A DNA stretch of 57,920 nt from Alkalihalobacillus sp. YIM B00296. Its GTDB lineage: Bacteria; Bacillota; Bacilli; Bacillales; Fictibacillaceae. Position numbers and translations under genes: made by a program. Numbering within the stretch: position 1 is the first letter of the stretch; every line of letters starts with the position of its first letter. The stretch covers positions 1 to 57,920 of the forward strand of contig NZ_JAIBLJ010000022.1 of assembly GCF_020179385.1 (NCBI RefSeq). The letters are read 5' to 3'. The notes beneath the pieces were generated by a model. It was given only the letters and a program-made list of their open reading frames with translations. It was not told where the DNA came from and did not search any database. Positions 9,676 to 18,474 of this stretch are shown here, in pieces.

Positions 9676-10584
9676 TTAATCGTACTCCCATTTGACATCC
9701 AGTTCCTTCCATAGCTGCTCTGGTTCGAAAGTCGTATCCATTTGTTGGATGGCTAATTGTCTTCTAATCTGGCTTTTCACTTCATCAAATTCGTATTGGT
9801 TTCCAGGTTTCATATCATGGAGCAGCACGATTCCATATCCATCCTCTGTTTGAATGGGACCGCTCCATTCCCCTTTTTCGAGTTCTGTAATGACATCAAA
9901 ATAGGCTGGTTCAACATAATTACTAGAAGTGTCGACCCATCCCATCGCCCCTCCACTGGGACCTGAAAACTCATCGATCGATCTTTCTCTTGCAAGCGTT
10001 GAAAAAGAAGAACCATTTTCAAGCTCCTCTAATACATGTTTCGCCTTTTCTTCTGTCTTCACAATGATCTGAGAGATTTGATACAGTGGTTTAAGATCGT
10101 AAAGATGTTGATTCTCTTGATAATATTTACGCAGATCATCCTCTTTAATGATGACATCTTTCGTGATCAATTCTTCCAAAAGGATGGCATGCTCGATTTC
10201 TTCTTTCAACTGTTTATCGTCCATTGCTTGGATGTCGGGGTGCTCATGGGCATCCGCACCAGCCCCGACCATCCATTGGTACAGTTCAATTTCGCGAGTC
10301 AGCTCCTCTTCCGATACAGCAACACCATGTTTATCGGCAAGCTGCTCGACAACCTTTTTGTCGATCATTTGTTTCAATACATCTTTCCCATACCTTTTCT
10401 TCAATATGTCGATCCACTCATTTTCAGAAATGGATTCATCCCCGATTTGAGCTACACTGCCTGAAAGATCCATAAGGAGGTTTCCACCTGAAGCATCACT
10501 ACTGATTTTGGAGAAAAAAATGATCGATCCTATGTTCGTGATTAAAAGGAATACAATCATACCGATTAAAATTTTCCGGTTCAT
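9676..10584 (-). CDS. yacD: PpiC-type peptidyl-prolyl isomerase / foldase, YacD-like
   Basis: Probable extracytoplasmic foldase. The 302-residue protein has an N-terminal membrane segment (about residues 5-25, [19 protein letters not shown]) with no lipobox cysteine, a SurA-like helical region to about residue 140, and a parvulin domain around 155-250 ([33 protein letters not shown]). Unlike PrsA it would therefore be a membrane-anchored protein rather than a lipoprotein. Its ATG overlaps the hslO stop as ATGA. B. subtilis yacD holds the same position. Its client proteins are unknown. Confidence 0.88.
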   Translation of the reverse strand: MNRKILIGMIVFLLITNIGSIIFFSKISSDASGGNLLMDLSGSVAQIGDESISENEWIDILKKRYGKDVLKQMIDKKVVEQLADKHGVAVSEEELTREIELYQWMVGAGADAHEHPDIQAMDDKQLKEEIEHAILLEELITKDVIIKEDDLRKYYQENQHLYDLKPLYQISQIIVKTEEKAKHVLEELENGSSFSTLARERSIDEFSGPSGGAMGWVDTSSNYVEPAYFDVITELEKGEWSGPIQTEDGYGIVLLHDMKPGNQYEFDEVKSQIRRQLAIQQMDTTFEPEQLWKELDVKWEYD

Positions 10585-11477
10585 CCATTCTTCACCTTAC
10601 GAGCTTCCTCAAGAAGCGCTTCTAAATCCTCTTTCGTATAATGATACGTTTCATTGCAGAAATGACAATTAGCATCTGCTTTACCATCCTCGATGATCAT
10701 ATCTTGAATTTCCTCTTCACCAAGACTGACAATGGCATCTGCAAAACGCTCCCTCGAACAGCTGCAAGAAAATGAAACAGGTGATGTAGATAAGATTTGG
10801 ACATTTTCTTCACCTAGCACGTTATATAACAATTGTTCAGGTGGATCACCTGCATCGATCATCTTCGAAACGGGATCGGTATTCTCCAATCTTTTTTCGA
10901 TAAACGCGATCATTTCTTCCTGTGCACCAGGCATCACTTGGATGACGAACCCACCTGAAGCAAGAATCGAATTATCAGGGTTCACAAGGACACCTACGGC
11001 CACAGCAGAAGGAATTTGCTCAGAAGATACAAAATAGTACGTGAAATCTTCCCCCAGTTCCCCCGATACTAAGGGGACTTGGCCGGTAAAGTTTTCCCGC
11101 ATCCCTAGATCTTTAACGACGGATAGGTGTCCGTTTTTCCCGACGGCCCGCGCTACATCCAGCTTTCCATGCTGGTTCAAGTCAAAATGGACGTTCGGAT
11201 TTGAAACATACCCTCTTGTTTCCCCTTTGGCGTTCGAGTCCACAATAAGGGCTCCGATTGGTCCACCCCCTTCAATCTTTACGGTCAACTTGTTGCTGTC
11301 GCCTTTCAACATCGAAGCCATCATGGTAGAAGCGGTCATTGCACGCCCAAGTGCTGCAGAAGCTGTCGGCAAAGTTTTTTGGCGCCGTTGTGCTTCACTG
11401 ATCATTTCTGTTGTATCCACTGCATACGCCCGGATATTCCCATCAAAGGCTAATGCTTTTACTAAGTAATCGGACAT
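10581..11477 (-). CDS. hslO: Hsp33 redox-regulated holdase chaperone
   Basis: Cytoplasmic chaperone activated by oxidative unfolding. The 298-residue protein has the family start ([18 protein letters not shown]) and the C-terminal zinc-thiol switch CSCSRERF plus CHFCNETY, so all four cysteines are present. Length matches the family. SD GGAAGGAG lies about 7 bases before the ATG. It sits 15 bp after coaX and overlaps yacD, forming coaX-hslO-yacD as in B. subtilis. Confidence 0.96.
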   Translation of the reverse strand: MSDYLVKALAFDGNIRAYAVDTTEMISEAQRRQKTLPTASAALGRAMTASTMMASMLKGDSNKLTVKIEGGGPIGALIVDSNAKGETRGYVSNPNVHFDLNQHGKLDVARAVGKNGHLSVVKDLGMRENFTGQVPLVSGELGEDFTYYFVSSEQIPSAVAVGVLVNPDNSILASGGFVIQVMPGAQEEMIAFIEKRLENTDPVSKMIDAGDPPEQLLYNVLGEENVQILSTSPVSFSCSCSRERFADAIVSLGEEEIQDMIIEDGKADANCHFCNETYHYTKEDLEALLEEARKVKNG

Positions 11478-11492
11478 GTAGAATCTCCTTCC

Positions 11493-12266
11493 TTAATGAA
11501 GTTCTGTATTCTTGTGATAAATCAATTGCAACCCTTTCAATGTAAGGAAAGGATCGACCAGATCGATGACGGAAGATTCCTCGCCGATCAGACTGGCCAG
11601 GCCGCCTGTCGCTATAACCAATGGTTCCTCCTCAGCTTGCATTTTCATTCGATTGACAATGCCTTCTACTTGCCCGACATATCCATAAAAAATACCGGCT
11701 TGCATGGCACTGACTGTATTTTTCCCTATAATATGGTCAGATTTCATGATCTCGATCCGAGGCAGCTTGGCTGCATGGGTATAAAGGGCTTCAGTAGAAA
11801 TACTGATCCCTGGTGAAATCGCACCGCCTAAATAGTTTTTGTTTTTATCGATATAGCAATACGTGGTCGCGGTACCAAAATCGACGATGATCAGCGGTGT
11901 ATCGTATTCATGTAATGCTGCAACAGCATTGACGATACGATCGGCACCAACTTCCCTCGGATTTTCAGTCTTTATGTTCAATCCGGTCTTGATTCCCGGT
12001 CCTATGATGAGCGGCTTTAGATTAAAGTACTTCTCACACATTTTTTCAAGTGGGAACATCAGTGGAGGTACAACTGATGAAAGGATGATCCCATCAATAT
12101 CATTAAAATCAAGCTCAACATGTGTCAATAAACTTGAAATGAACATTCCATATTCATCTTCAGATTTTTTTCGGCTCGTACCAACACGCCAATGATATTT
12201 GAGGTCGTCCCCCTCATAAATCCCAAGCACGATATTTGTATTCCCTACATCCATTACTAAAATCAT
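11493..12266 (-). CDS. coaX: Type III pantothenate kinase
   Basis: Phosphorylates pantothenate, the first step of coenzyme A synthesis. The 257-residue ASKHA-fold protein begins with the DVGNTN phosphate motif and has [16 protein letters not shown] and the C-terminal ATGGLASLI. The ATG at 12266 is preferred over the in-frame GTG at 12278, since the alignment with B. subtilis CoaX starts here and GGGGA lies about 6 bases upstream. It is the first gene of the coaX-hslO-yacD-cysK group. Confidence 0.95.
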   Translation of the reverse strand: MILVMDVGNTNIVLGIYEGDDLKYHWRVGTSRKKSEDEYGMFISSLLTHVELDFNDIDGIILSSVVPPLMFPLEKMCEKYFNLKPLIIGPGIKTGLNIKTENPREVGADRIVNAVAALHEYDTPLIIVDFGTATTYCYIDKNKNYLGGAISPGISISTEALYTHAAKLPRIEIMKSDHIIGKNTVSAMQAGIFYGYVGQVEGIVNRMKMQAEEEPLVIATGGLASLIGEESSVIDLVDPFLTLKGLQLIYHKNTELH

Positions 12267-12332
12267 GTCATTCCCCACTATCTATACAAATTCTATCTTT
12301 AGTTATAACACAATCACCCCATGAAAACACGC

Positions 12333-12369
12333 CAAAAAGAACCTGAGTGGAAATGCTTTCCCACTCAGG
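12333..12369 (-). terminator. Second terminator between ftsH and coaX
   Basis: A perfect 9-bp stem (CCTGAGTGG / CCACTCAGG) followed on the minus strand by TTCTTTTT. It lies downstream of the repeat element, so transcription leaving ftsH or the repeat would be stopped before coaX. Confidence 0.8.
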
Positions 12370-12400
12370 CTCATCTCCTATTACTTTACTATGATTTTTT

Positions 12401-12541
12401 CGAAATTGACTCCTTTTCCACAGGCTAAAGAAAAGCGGAAGCGACCTGCATAGTAACGCAGGTCACTGAAAGACTGACGAGGAGGCTGTCGTCGCCACAG
12501 GAAGTCTGAAGTGATCCAAGTGGTTTGGCGATGTGGGGAAG
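12401..12541 (+). repeat. Dispersed MITE-like intergenic repeat, copy 1
   Basis: Begins with CGAAATTGACTCCTTTTCC and carries AAAGCGGAAGCGACC, GACGAGGAGGCTGTCG, CGCCACAGGA and GTGATCCAAGTGG, the core blocks shared with copies 4-6. The right end of the family (GAGTGTCGTGAATTTCG) is missing. It is flanked on both sides by rho-independent terminators in the ftsH-coaX gap. Confidence 0.85.
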
Positions 12542-12560
12542 CAATGGTCAATGATTTTTT

Positions 12561-12599
12561 AGCAAAAAGAAAAAGATGCCACTCGTTATGGGCATCTTT
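12561..12599 (-). terminator. Terminator after ftsH
   Basis: A perfect 9-bp stem (AAAGATGCC / GGCATCTTT) followed by TTCTTTTTG on the minus strand, 12 bp after the ftsH stop codon. Confidence 0.9.
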
Positions 12600-12610
12600 C
12601 AAATGATATA

Positions 12611-14554
12611 TTATTCTTTATTCTCTGAATCAGAATCGTCCTCAGAAGCGTTCTCATCCTTCTTTGTGATGTTGACTTTCACATCATCATCAGAGGACTC
12701 GGTCTCCTTCTTAGGATATTCGAATCCCTCAGGCATTTGGCCTGTTTTGAAAAGGGATTTGATTTGTTGGCTGTCAAGTGTTTCAACTTTTTTCAACGTC
12801 TCAGCAATCAAATTCAATTTATCCTGGTGTTGGACTAGGATTTCCTTACAGTGGTCATATGCTTCCTTGATGATCTTCTGAGTTTCAAGATCGATTTCAT
12901 GAGCAATCGCATCACTGTAGTTTTGTTCATTTTGGATGTCACGGCCAAGGAATACATTTCCGCCTTGTCCCTGACCGAATTGCATTGGACCAAGCTTTTC
13001 ACTCATTCCGAACTCAGTAACCATCCGGCGGGCGATGCTTGTCGCTCGCTGGAAGTCATTACTTGCTCCAGTACTTGATTCATTGAACGTGATTTCTTCT
13101 GCAACACGTCCCCCAAGCAATCCAGTGATTTTATCCACCAATTCTGGTTTCGTCATGAAATAACGATCTTCCTTCGGCAAGGTTACAGCATATCCGCCAG
13201 CCTGACCACGCGGAACGATGGTAACTTTATGGACAATTTCTGCATTATCAAGCACAAGGCCGATAATCGTATGTCCTGCTTCATGATAAGCAACGATATT
13301 CTTTTCCTTTTGGGAAATGACACGACTTTTCTTAGCAGGCCCGGCAATAACTCGATCTGTTGCTTCATCGATATCTTCCATATCGATTTTCTTTTTATTT
13401 TGACGGGCAGCGACAAGGGCTGCTTCATTCAACAGGTTCTCAAGGTCAGCCCCGGAGAATCCTGGAGTTCGCATTGCAATCGTTTTTATGTCGACTGATT
13501 CTGCTAAAGGTTTGTTGCGAGCGTGTACTTTAAGTACTGCTTCACGGCCTTTGACATCAGGTCGGCCGACTGGAATTTGACGGTCAAAACGACCTGGACG
13601 CAATAATGCAGGGTCTAGAATATCTGGTCTGTTCGTAGCCGCTACGATGATGATTCCTTCGTTTGCACTGAAACCATCCATTTCAACAAGCAACTGGTTC
13701 AAGGTTTGTTCACGCTCATCGTGACCTCCACCAAGTCCTGCACCACGCTGACGACCTACAGCATCAATTTCATCAATGAAAATGATACAAGGTGAGTTTT
13801 TCTTAGCGTTTTCAAATAAATCACGGACACGGGAAGCCCCGACACCGACAAACATCTCAACGAAATCAGAACCACTGATTGAGAAGAACGGAACCCCAGC
13901 TTCACCAGCTACAGCTTGAGCCAGCAATGTCTTACCTGTTCCTGGAGGTCCTACCAGCAGGACACCCTTAGGAATACGGGCACCGAGTGAAGCGAATTTA
14001 CGAGGATCTTTCAAGAATTCGACGACCTCGATCAATTCTTGCTTCTCTTCATCTGCGCCGGCTACGTCTTTGAATGTGACTTTTTTCTTTTCTTCACTGT
14101 ATAGCTTCGCCTTACTTTTACCAAAATTCATGACACGGCTACCGCCGCCCTGAGCTTGATTAAGAAGGAAGAAGAATAAAATGAATATGATGACAAACGG
14201 AATAATGGAAGTAAAGAAGGTTACCCAACCGCTCGTTCCCTCTGCTTCTTTAACATCTATCTCAACATTAGCCTCTTCCAACTGAGTTAGGACATCCCTG
14301 CTCATCTCAGGCGGAATGTTCGTTGTAAATGACGTTTCATCGTTATAACCCGTCAGTTTACCTTGAAGGACCAGTACCTGGTTCTTTGGCTGCATTGTAA
14401 GAGACTCTACTTCACCCTTTTGTAGAGCTTCAGTGAATTGATCGTATCTTAATTGTTTAACGTCGTTGTTGTTGCCATTGAAAAAACTGACAATCCCGAC
14501 AACGACAAGGAATATTAGCAAATAAAATATTGTATTTCTGAAGATGCGATTCAT
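12611..14554 (-). CDS. ftsH: ATP-dependent zinc metalloprotease FtsH
   Basis: Membrane-bound AAA+ protease for quality control and regulatory proteolysis; in Bacillus it also degrades Spo0E and SpoVM. The 647-residue protein has two N-terminal membrane segments (about 4-24 and 108-130), Walker A GPPGTGKT near residue 203, Walker [12 protein letters not shown], the second region of homology [18 protein letters not shown], and the zinc site HEAGH. The C-terminal tail is highly acidic ([21 protein letters not shown]). It lies after hprT and ends in a strong terminator. Confidence 0.98.
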   Translation of the reverse strand: MNRIFRNTIFYLLIFLVVVGIVSFFNGNNNDVKQLRYDQFTEALQKGEVESLTMQPKNQVLVLQGKLTGYNDETSFTTNIPPEMSRDVLTQLEEANVEIDVKEAEGTSGWVTFFTSIIPFVIIFILFFFLLNQAQGGGSRVMNFGKSKAKLYSEEKKKVTFKDVAGADEEKQELIEVVEFLKDPRKFASLGARIPKGVLLVGPPGTGKTLLAQAVAGEAGVPFFSISGSDFVEMFVGVGASRVRDLFENAKKNSPCIIFIDEIDAVGRQRGAGLGGGHDEREQTLNQLLVEMDGFSANEGIIIVAATNRPDILDPALLRPGRFDRQIPVGRPDVKGREAVLKVHARNKPLAESVDIKTIAMRTPGFSGADLENLLNEAALVAARQNKKKIDMEDIDEATDRVIAGPAKKSRVISQKEKNIVAYHEAGHTIIGLVLDNAEIVHKVTIVPRGQAGGYAVTLPKEDRYFMTKPELVDKITGLLGGRVAEEITFNESSTGASNDFQRATSIARRMVTEFGMSEKLGPMQFGQGQGGNVFLGRDIQNEQNYSDAIAHEIDLETQKIIKEAYDHCKEILVQHQDKLNLIAETLKKVETLDSQQIKSLFKTGQMPEGFEYPKKETESSDDDVKVNITKKDENASEDDSDSENKE

Positions 14555-14622
14555 CCCTTACCTCCTCTCGCATACGAGCAAATCATAATTTATATTATCA
14601 TATGTGTTCACTAATTCACAAC

Positions 14623-15165
14623 TCATTGGCCTTGGTAGATTTCTGGTTTTAATACACCGATGTAGGGCAGGTTCCGATAACGTTCTGCAAAGTCCAATCC
14701 ATACCCTACTACGAACGCATCCGGTACAACAAATCCGGCGGTATCCGGTTTCAAATCGACTTTCCTTCCAGTCGGTTTATCCAGCAAAGTGACGATCTTG
14801 ATCGACTTCGCTTTACGGTGCTTGAACAACTCTACTAAATAATTGAGAGTCAACCCGCTGTCTATGATGTCTTCTACGATCAAGATATCCCGACCTTCAA
14901 TCGAGGTATTCAAATCCTTGATGATCTTTACCTCCCCAGAAGACACGGTAGAATTCCCATAGCTTGATACATCCATGAAATCAAGTTCCACATGGATATC
15001 CATGCGTTTTACAAGATCAGCCATGAAAGGCAGTGCTCCTTTTAATACACCGATTACGAGTGGAAAACGGTCTCTGTATTCATCTGATAGTTGAGATGCG
15101 AGCTCATGCACCTTCGTTTGGATTTCATCTTCTGAAATCAAGATCTCCTGCATATCACTTCTCAT
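14623..15165 (-). CDS. hprT: Hypoxanthine-guanine phosphoribosyltransferase
   Basis: Purine salvage enzyme that makes IMP and GMP from hypoxanthine or guanine and PRPP. The 180-residue type I phosphoribosyltransferase has the PRPP-binding motif [12 protein letters not shown] and the [15 protein letters not shown] loop, with [13 protein letters not shown] near the C-terminus. AGGAGG lies 11 bases before the ATG, slightly far, and overlaps the tilS stop. The tilS-hprT-ftsH order is conserved in Bacilli, where TilS and HprT have been reported to act together on ftsH transcription; that role here is inference. Confidence 0.96.
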   Translation of the reverse strand: MRSDMQEILISEDEIQTKVHELASQLSDEYRDRFPLVIGVLKGALPFMADLVKRMDIHVELDFMDVSSYGNSTVSSGEVKIIKDLNTSIEGRDILIVEDIIDSGLTLNYLVELFKHRKAKSIKIVTLLDKPTGRKVDLKPDTAGFVVPDAFVVGYGLDFAERYRNLPYIGVLKPEIYQGQ

Positions 15166-15180
15166 AAGTATGTATTCCTC

Positions 15181-16581
15181 CTAGACCTCATGCCTGGTAT
15201 TTTGAAAATATAGAGACATCCATTGATCGTCGGTACCATCAGCTGGCCCTAAATCTGCATGCTTCACTCCTGGTATCCAGAGAATCTTTCCAGAAGAATC
15301 AGTAACAATAGGCCAACTATCCCTCAGTTGCTTTGGCAATTTCGTATCAATGAACACATCTTTCACCTTCTTAGACCCGTTTATTCCAGCAGGATGGAGC
15401 CGGTCACCTTCTTCTCGAGTTCGTACGAATAGTGGTAATTGCAGTTGAGAAGGTTGGAAGATGAAATGATTTTTACCCTTCCTATTGCCAGCGTTCCGAT
15501 CTAAGGAACTGAAGATGAGTTTCCCTACAGGCAATTCATACATTCGGCCTAATTCCAATTGGTATGAATACGAATGATCATCCTCTGGCTGCTGAAACGT
15601 GAATACACATTTATCATACTCTCGTCTGGAGAACAGACCACCTGGTAAATGTATGGTTCCAGAAGGGTTTTCCGACTTCATCAATCGTATGCAATCCTTG
15701 ATATGGCTAGACGTAATATTGCTCGGATCCGATTGATAAAGATAGTTTAATATTAGATGAATCCCTCTTCTTTGTAAAGGAATTGCCATCTTCAGAAAGC
15801 CTGGTACAGACAATGTCAATTCTTTGTCACACTTTTGCAGAATAACGTTCACAAGGCCCTTTTCCGTCTGTTTATAAAGGTAATCCTCATCCTCTTTCAA
15901 ACGGTCACTCAGCTGTTGGAATTTTTCGTGTACAGCCGGGTTTTCTTCTTTCAAGAAAGGGAGGACATTTTCTCTGAATCGGTTCCGTTTATATTTGTCA
16001 CTCATATTACTAGGATCGATCCGATAAGGAATATTTTCGTCTTTACAATAATGTACAAGTTCATCCTTCGTTATTCCTAGAAATGGACGGATAATTCGAC
16101 CAGTTGAGAAAAACCTTGCCACTGGAATGCCTGAAAGCCCTCCATGTCCTGCTCCTCTTACCATATTCATCAACATCGTTTCAATTTGGTCATCCCCATG
16201 GTGTGCAAGGGCCAAACCATCAGCATCGTACTGCTTCATGACAGCTGCAAAGAATTCATAACGGACTCTTCGTGCTGCCTGTTGAGGCGACTCTCCAGTT
16301 CCCTCTATATATAACGGAAGGTTCTTTTGAGTTCGTTCAATAGATATGCCATGTGATATACAGTATTGTTGGACAAAATTAGCATCCTCAGCTGATTCCT
16401 TCCCTCGAAACATATGATCCACGTGTGCAGCAACGAGTTGCAAGTCCATCTGGCTTCGCTTTTTCATGAAATAATCAAGCAAAGCCATCGAATCCGGACC
16501 TCCGGAAACGCCGATGACGACCGTAGCACCCTCAGTAAAAAGTTTGTTTTGTTGGACAAATTGATCAACTGCTTCGAACAT
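15181..16581 (-). CDS. tilS: tRNA(Ile)-lysidine synthetase
   Basis: Modifies C34 of the CAU-anticodon tRNA-Ile to lysidine so that it reads AUA; essential in B. subtilis. The 466-residue protein has the PP-loop ATP motif SGGPDS at 26-31, AAHVDHMFRGKES, and the LAHHGDDQIETML motif, followed by the TilS substrate-binding and C-terminal domains. The stop codon lies inside the hprT ribosome binding site, so the two are coupled. Confidence 0.95.
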   Translation of the reverse strand: MFEAVDQFVQQNKLFTEGATVVIGVSGGPDSMALLDYFMKKRSQMDLQLVAAHVDHMFRGKESAEDANFVQQYCISHGISIERTQKNLPLYIEGTGESPQQAARRVRYEFFAAVMKQYDADGLALAHHGDDQIETMLMNMVRGAGHGGLSGIPVARFFSTGRIIRPFLGITKDELVHYCKDENIPYRIDPSNMSDKYKRNRFRENVLPFLKEENPAVHEKFQQLSDRLKEDEDYLYKQTEKGLVNVILQKCDKELTLSVPGFLKMAIPLQRRGIHLILNYLYQSDPSNITSSHIKDCIRLMKSENPSGTIHLPGGLFSRREYDKCVFTFQQPEDDHSYSYQLELGRMYELPVGKLIFSSLDRNAGNRKGKNHFIFQPSQLQLPLFVRTREEGDRLHPAGINGSKKVKDVFIDTKLPKQLRDSWPIVTDSSGKILWIPGVKHADLGPADGTDDQWMSLYFQNTRHEV

Positions 16582-16694
16582 GGAATGATCCCCTTCAATA
16601 GGTAGGTGAAATTTAGATGAATCTTGAAAAAGAAAATCACTGCCATCATAGAAGAAGGAGTATCGGATGTCAATGTTTACCCACTAGGGGAACT

Positions 16695-17687
16695 TTACAA
16701 AGTCTGTCCCATCAAATAAACGATATAAAAGACAAACAGGAATATGAAAATGAGCACAGTTTCCATGAAATGACGGCGCTTTTTGATTTTCTTTTGCTGG
16801 GTACGCCCTGCACGCCCAGGCTGAGATTGTTGATGGGTTTGTGCGGCTGGTTTTCCTTTGGGAGTATTGGTTGTTTTCGCTGCTGATTTCCTCGAATAAA
16901 GCTCAAGTAAATCTTGCCTCATTTCAATCGCATTTTGATATTGCCCATGGAAAACCTTATAGAGGATCGGTCCATATTTTCCTAATATACGATTCCGATC
17001 GATTAGTTTTTTTAATTGGGTCCATCCTCCCTCTTTTTTATCAAAACGCTTCGGATAAGCATAGTTCATAATGATCATCCCAACTGCAAAAAGATCGTAA
17101 GACGGTTCCGCCCGTCTAGAACCCATCCCCCAAAAACCCCGATCGAAAAACTCCGTATATTCTTTGACTGCCCTTCCTACCATCGTGGTTCCGCCAACAT
17201 CGAGCCAGCGAATTTTCGGAGGAGGACCAGAAATGAGCAAATTATCAGGCTTAAGGTCACCGAATACCCATCCGGCATTATGAAGCTCTGCCAGATCGCC
17301 CAAAAGCTGCAAAAGGAGGATGCCGAACCATTCATCTTTACGCTGTCTCATAAACACGAATAATGATTCACCTTGCACATATTCCATTACATAGAAAGGT
17401 ACCGTCCCTGAAGACGTCACCCAATCATCCATTTCGATAAAAGAAGGTCCAAGTGTCTTCCCCTGGACCTTCGATAAATGTTTGAGCACATTCACTTCAG
17501 AGGTAATCGAAAGCGTATCGCGACTTACCTTGACAGCAACCTTACTATGATCATATTTTGCAAGATAGACCGTTCCTGTCGCCCCCGACCCTAGTTCACG
17601 GAGGACCAAATATTGCTTCTGGTTCCATTTTCCAGAAATGATTGATCCGATCGGTACATTAACTTCCTGATTCTTCGACGTATTCAT
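16695..17687 (-). CDS. yabT: Membrane-anchored Hanks-type Ser/Thr kinase, YabT-like
   Basis: Eukaryotic-like protein kinase of about 330 residues. The glycine loop is ELGSGATGTVYLA, the ATP lysine is in VAVKVS, and the catalytic loop reads FGDLKPDNLL, keeping Asp, Lys and Asn but with the HRD-type triplet replaced. The usual DFG appears as DVGG. A basic region (KKIKKRRH) precedes one C-terminal membrane helix (about residues 308-328). B. subtilis YabT is a sporulation kinase with this layout that is activated by DNA binding. The ATG at 17687 is preferred because AGGTG lies 6 bases upstream. The start overlaps the end of yabS. Confidence 0.88.
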   Translation of the reverse strand: MNTSKNQEVNVPIGSIISGKWNQKQYLVLRELGSGATGTVYLAKYDHSKVAVKVSRDTLSITSEVNVLKHLSKVQGKTLGPSFIEMDDWVTSSGTVPFYVMEYVQGESLFVFMRQRKDEWFGILLLQLLGDLAELHNAGWVFGDLKPDNLLISGPPPKIRWLDVGGTTMVGRAVKEYTEFFDRGFWGMGSRRAEPSYDLFAVGMIIMNYAYPKRFDKKEGGWTQLKKLIDRNRILGKYGPILYKVFHGQYQNAIEMRQDLLELYSRKSAAKTTNTPKGKPAAQTHQQSQPGRAGRTQQKKIKKRRHFMETVLIFIFLFVFYIVYLMGQTL

Positions 17688-18399
17688 CATAATCACCTAG
17701 CAGTTTCCGCTTAGATCGTTTATCTGAAAAGAGCTCAAGAGCTTCTTTCAGCGCAGGCCCTGTTGGTGTGATCCCGCCTGTGGAAATTTTCTTGAAGGTC
17801 TTCGCCAGTGTATCAAGCTGCGGTGTCCAATCCTGCAGCTTTTCAATGGACTGTTTCTTGCCAGGAAATGCATAAATCGAAAATTGATTGTTACCTGTCC
17901 TTGAATTTAAGGAGATAGATAAATCGATCAATGATTCTTGTACGGTCGGGAGTTTATCATCCATGCTTGCGGAAATATCGACCAGGATCAATACTTCAAG
18001 ATTTACAGTCTCCCCGATTTCATCGACGACCTCCATGACCTGGCCCCGTTTTTCAGGCGGCAAATCTTCCATTTGCTGCTCATCACCGAGAATCTGTGTC
18101 AGTTCCTTGTTGATCATCCCATGTATGGTTTGTGTCATCGCCTTCTGTGTCACCATTTTGACAGTCTGTGCGAGTTGGGTCGCGTATACGATTTGACTGA
18201 CCCCTCCACCACTCATCGCAATATCTTCGACTTCTTTCAAACCATGTTCGCCATAGGCTTCATTTTGAGACAGAATCCCGATAACATTGATTGCAATCCC
18301 TTTTTCTCTTGCCAGAGCAGCAATGGCGACTGGATCTTCACCGTGATTCGAACATCCGTCTGTTATTAATAGAATTTGCCGTAAAGTACCCTTATTCAT
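17659..18399 (-). CDS. yabS: von Willebrand factor A domain protein YabS
   Basis: A 246-residue protein without signal peptide or membrane helix. The N-terminal third contains LLITDGCSNHGEDP and the central part VLILVDISASMDDKLP, a DxSxS metal-ion site with later threonine (GITPTGPALKEAL), i.e. a vWA fold. Its function is unknown; in B. subtilis the orthologue sits between spoIIE and yabT, suggesting a role with the kinase or in sporulation. Its ribosome binding site is caught in a long hairpin after spoIIE. It overlaps yabT. Confidence 0.85.
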   Translation of the reverse strand: MNKGTLRQILLITDGCSNHGEDPVAIAALAREKGIAINVIGILSQNEAYGEHGLKEVEDIAMSGGGVSQIVYATQLAQTVKMVTQKAMTQTIHGMINKELTQILGDEQQMEDLPPEKRGQVMEVVDEIGETVNLEVLILVDISASMDDKLPTVQESLIDLSISLNSRTGNNQFSIYAFPGKKQSIEKLQDWTPQLDTLAKTFKKISTGGITPTGPALKEALELFSDKRSKRKLLGDYDEYVEESGS

Positions 18400-18404
18400 G
18401 CCAA

Positions 18405-18457
18405 AAATCCCCTCTCGAATTTTGTTATTACCATGATAGTCAAGGTAGAGGGGATTT
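18405..18457 (-). terminator. Hairpin after spoIIE that also covers the yabS ribosome binding site
   Basis: A perfect 11-bp stem (AAATCCCCTCT / AGAGGGGATTT) with a 31-base loop. On the minus strand the right arm runs into TTTTTGG, so it can act as a weak terminator after spoIIE. The same arm contains AGAGGGGA, the Shine-Dalgarno of yabS, 8 bases before its ATG. Both readings fit the sequence. Confidence 0.6.
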
Positions 18458-18474
18458 ATACTAGATTTGATAGA

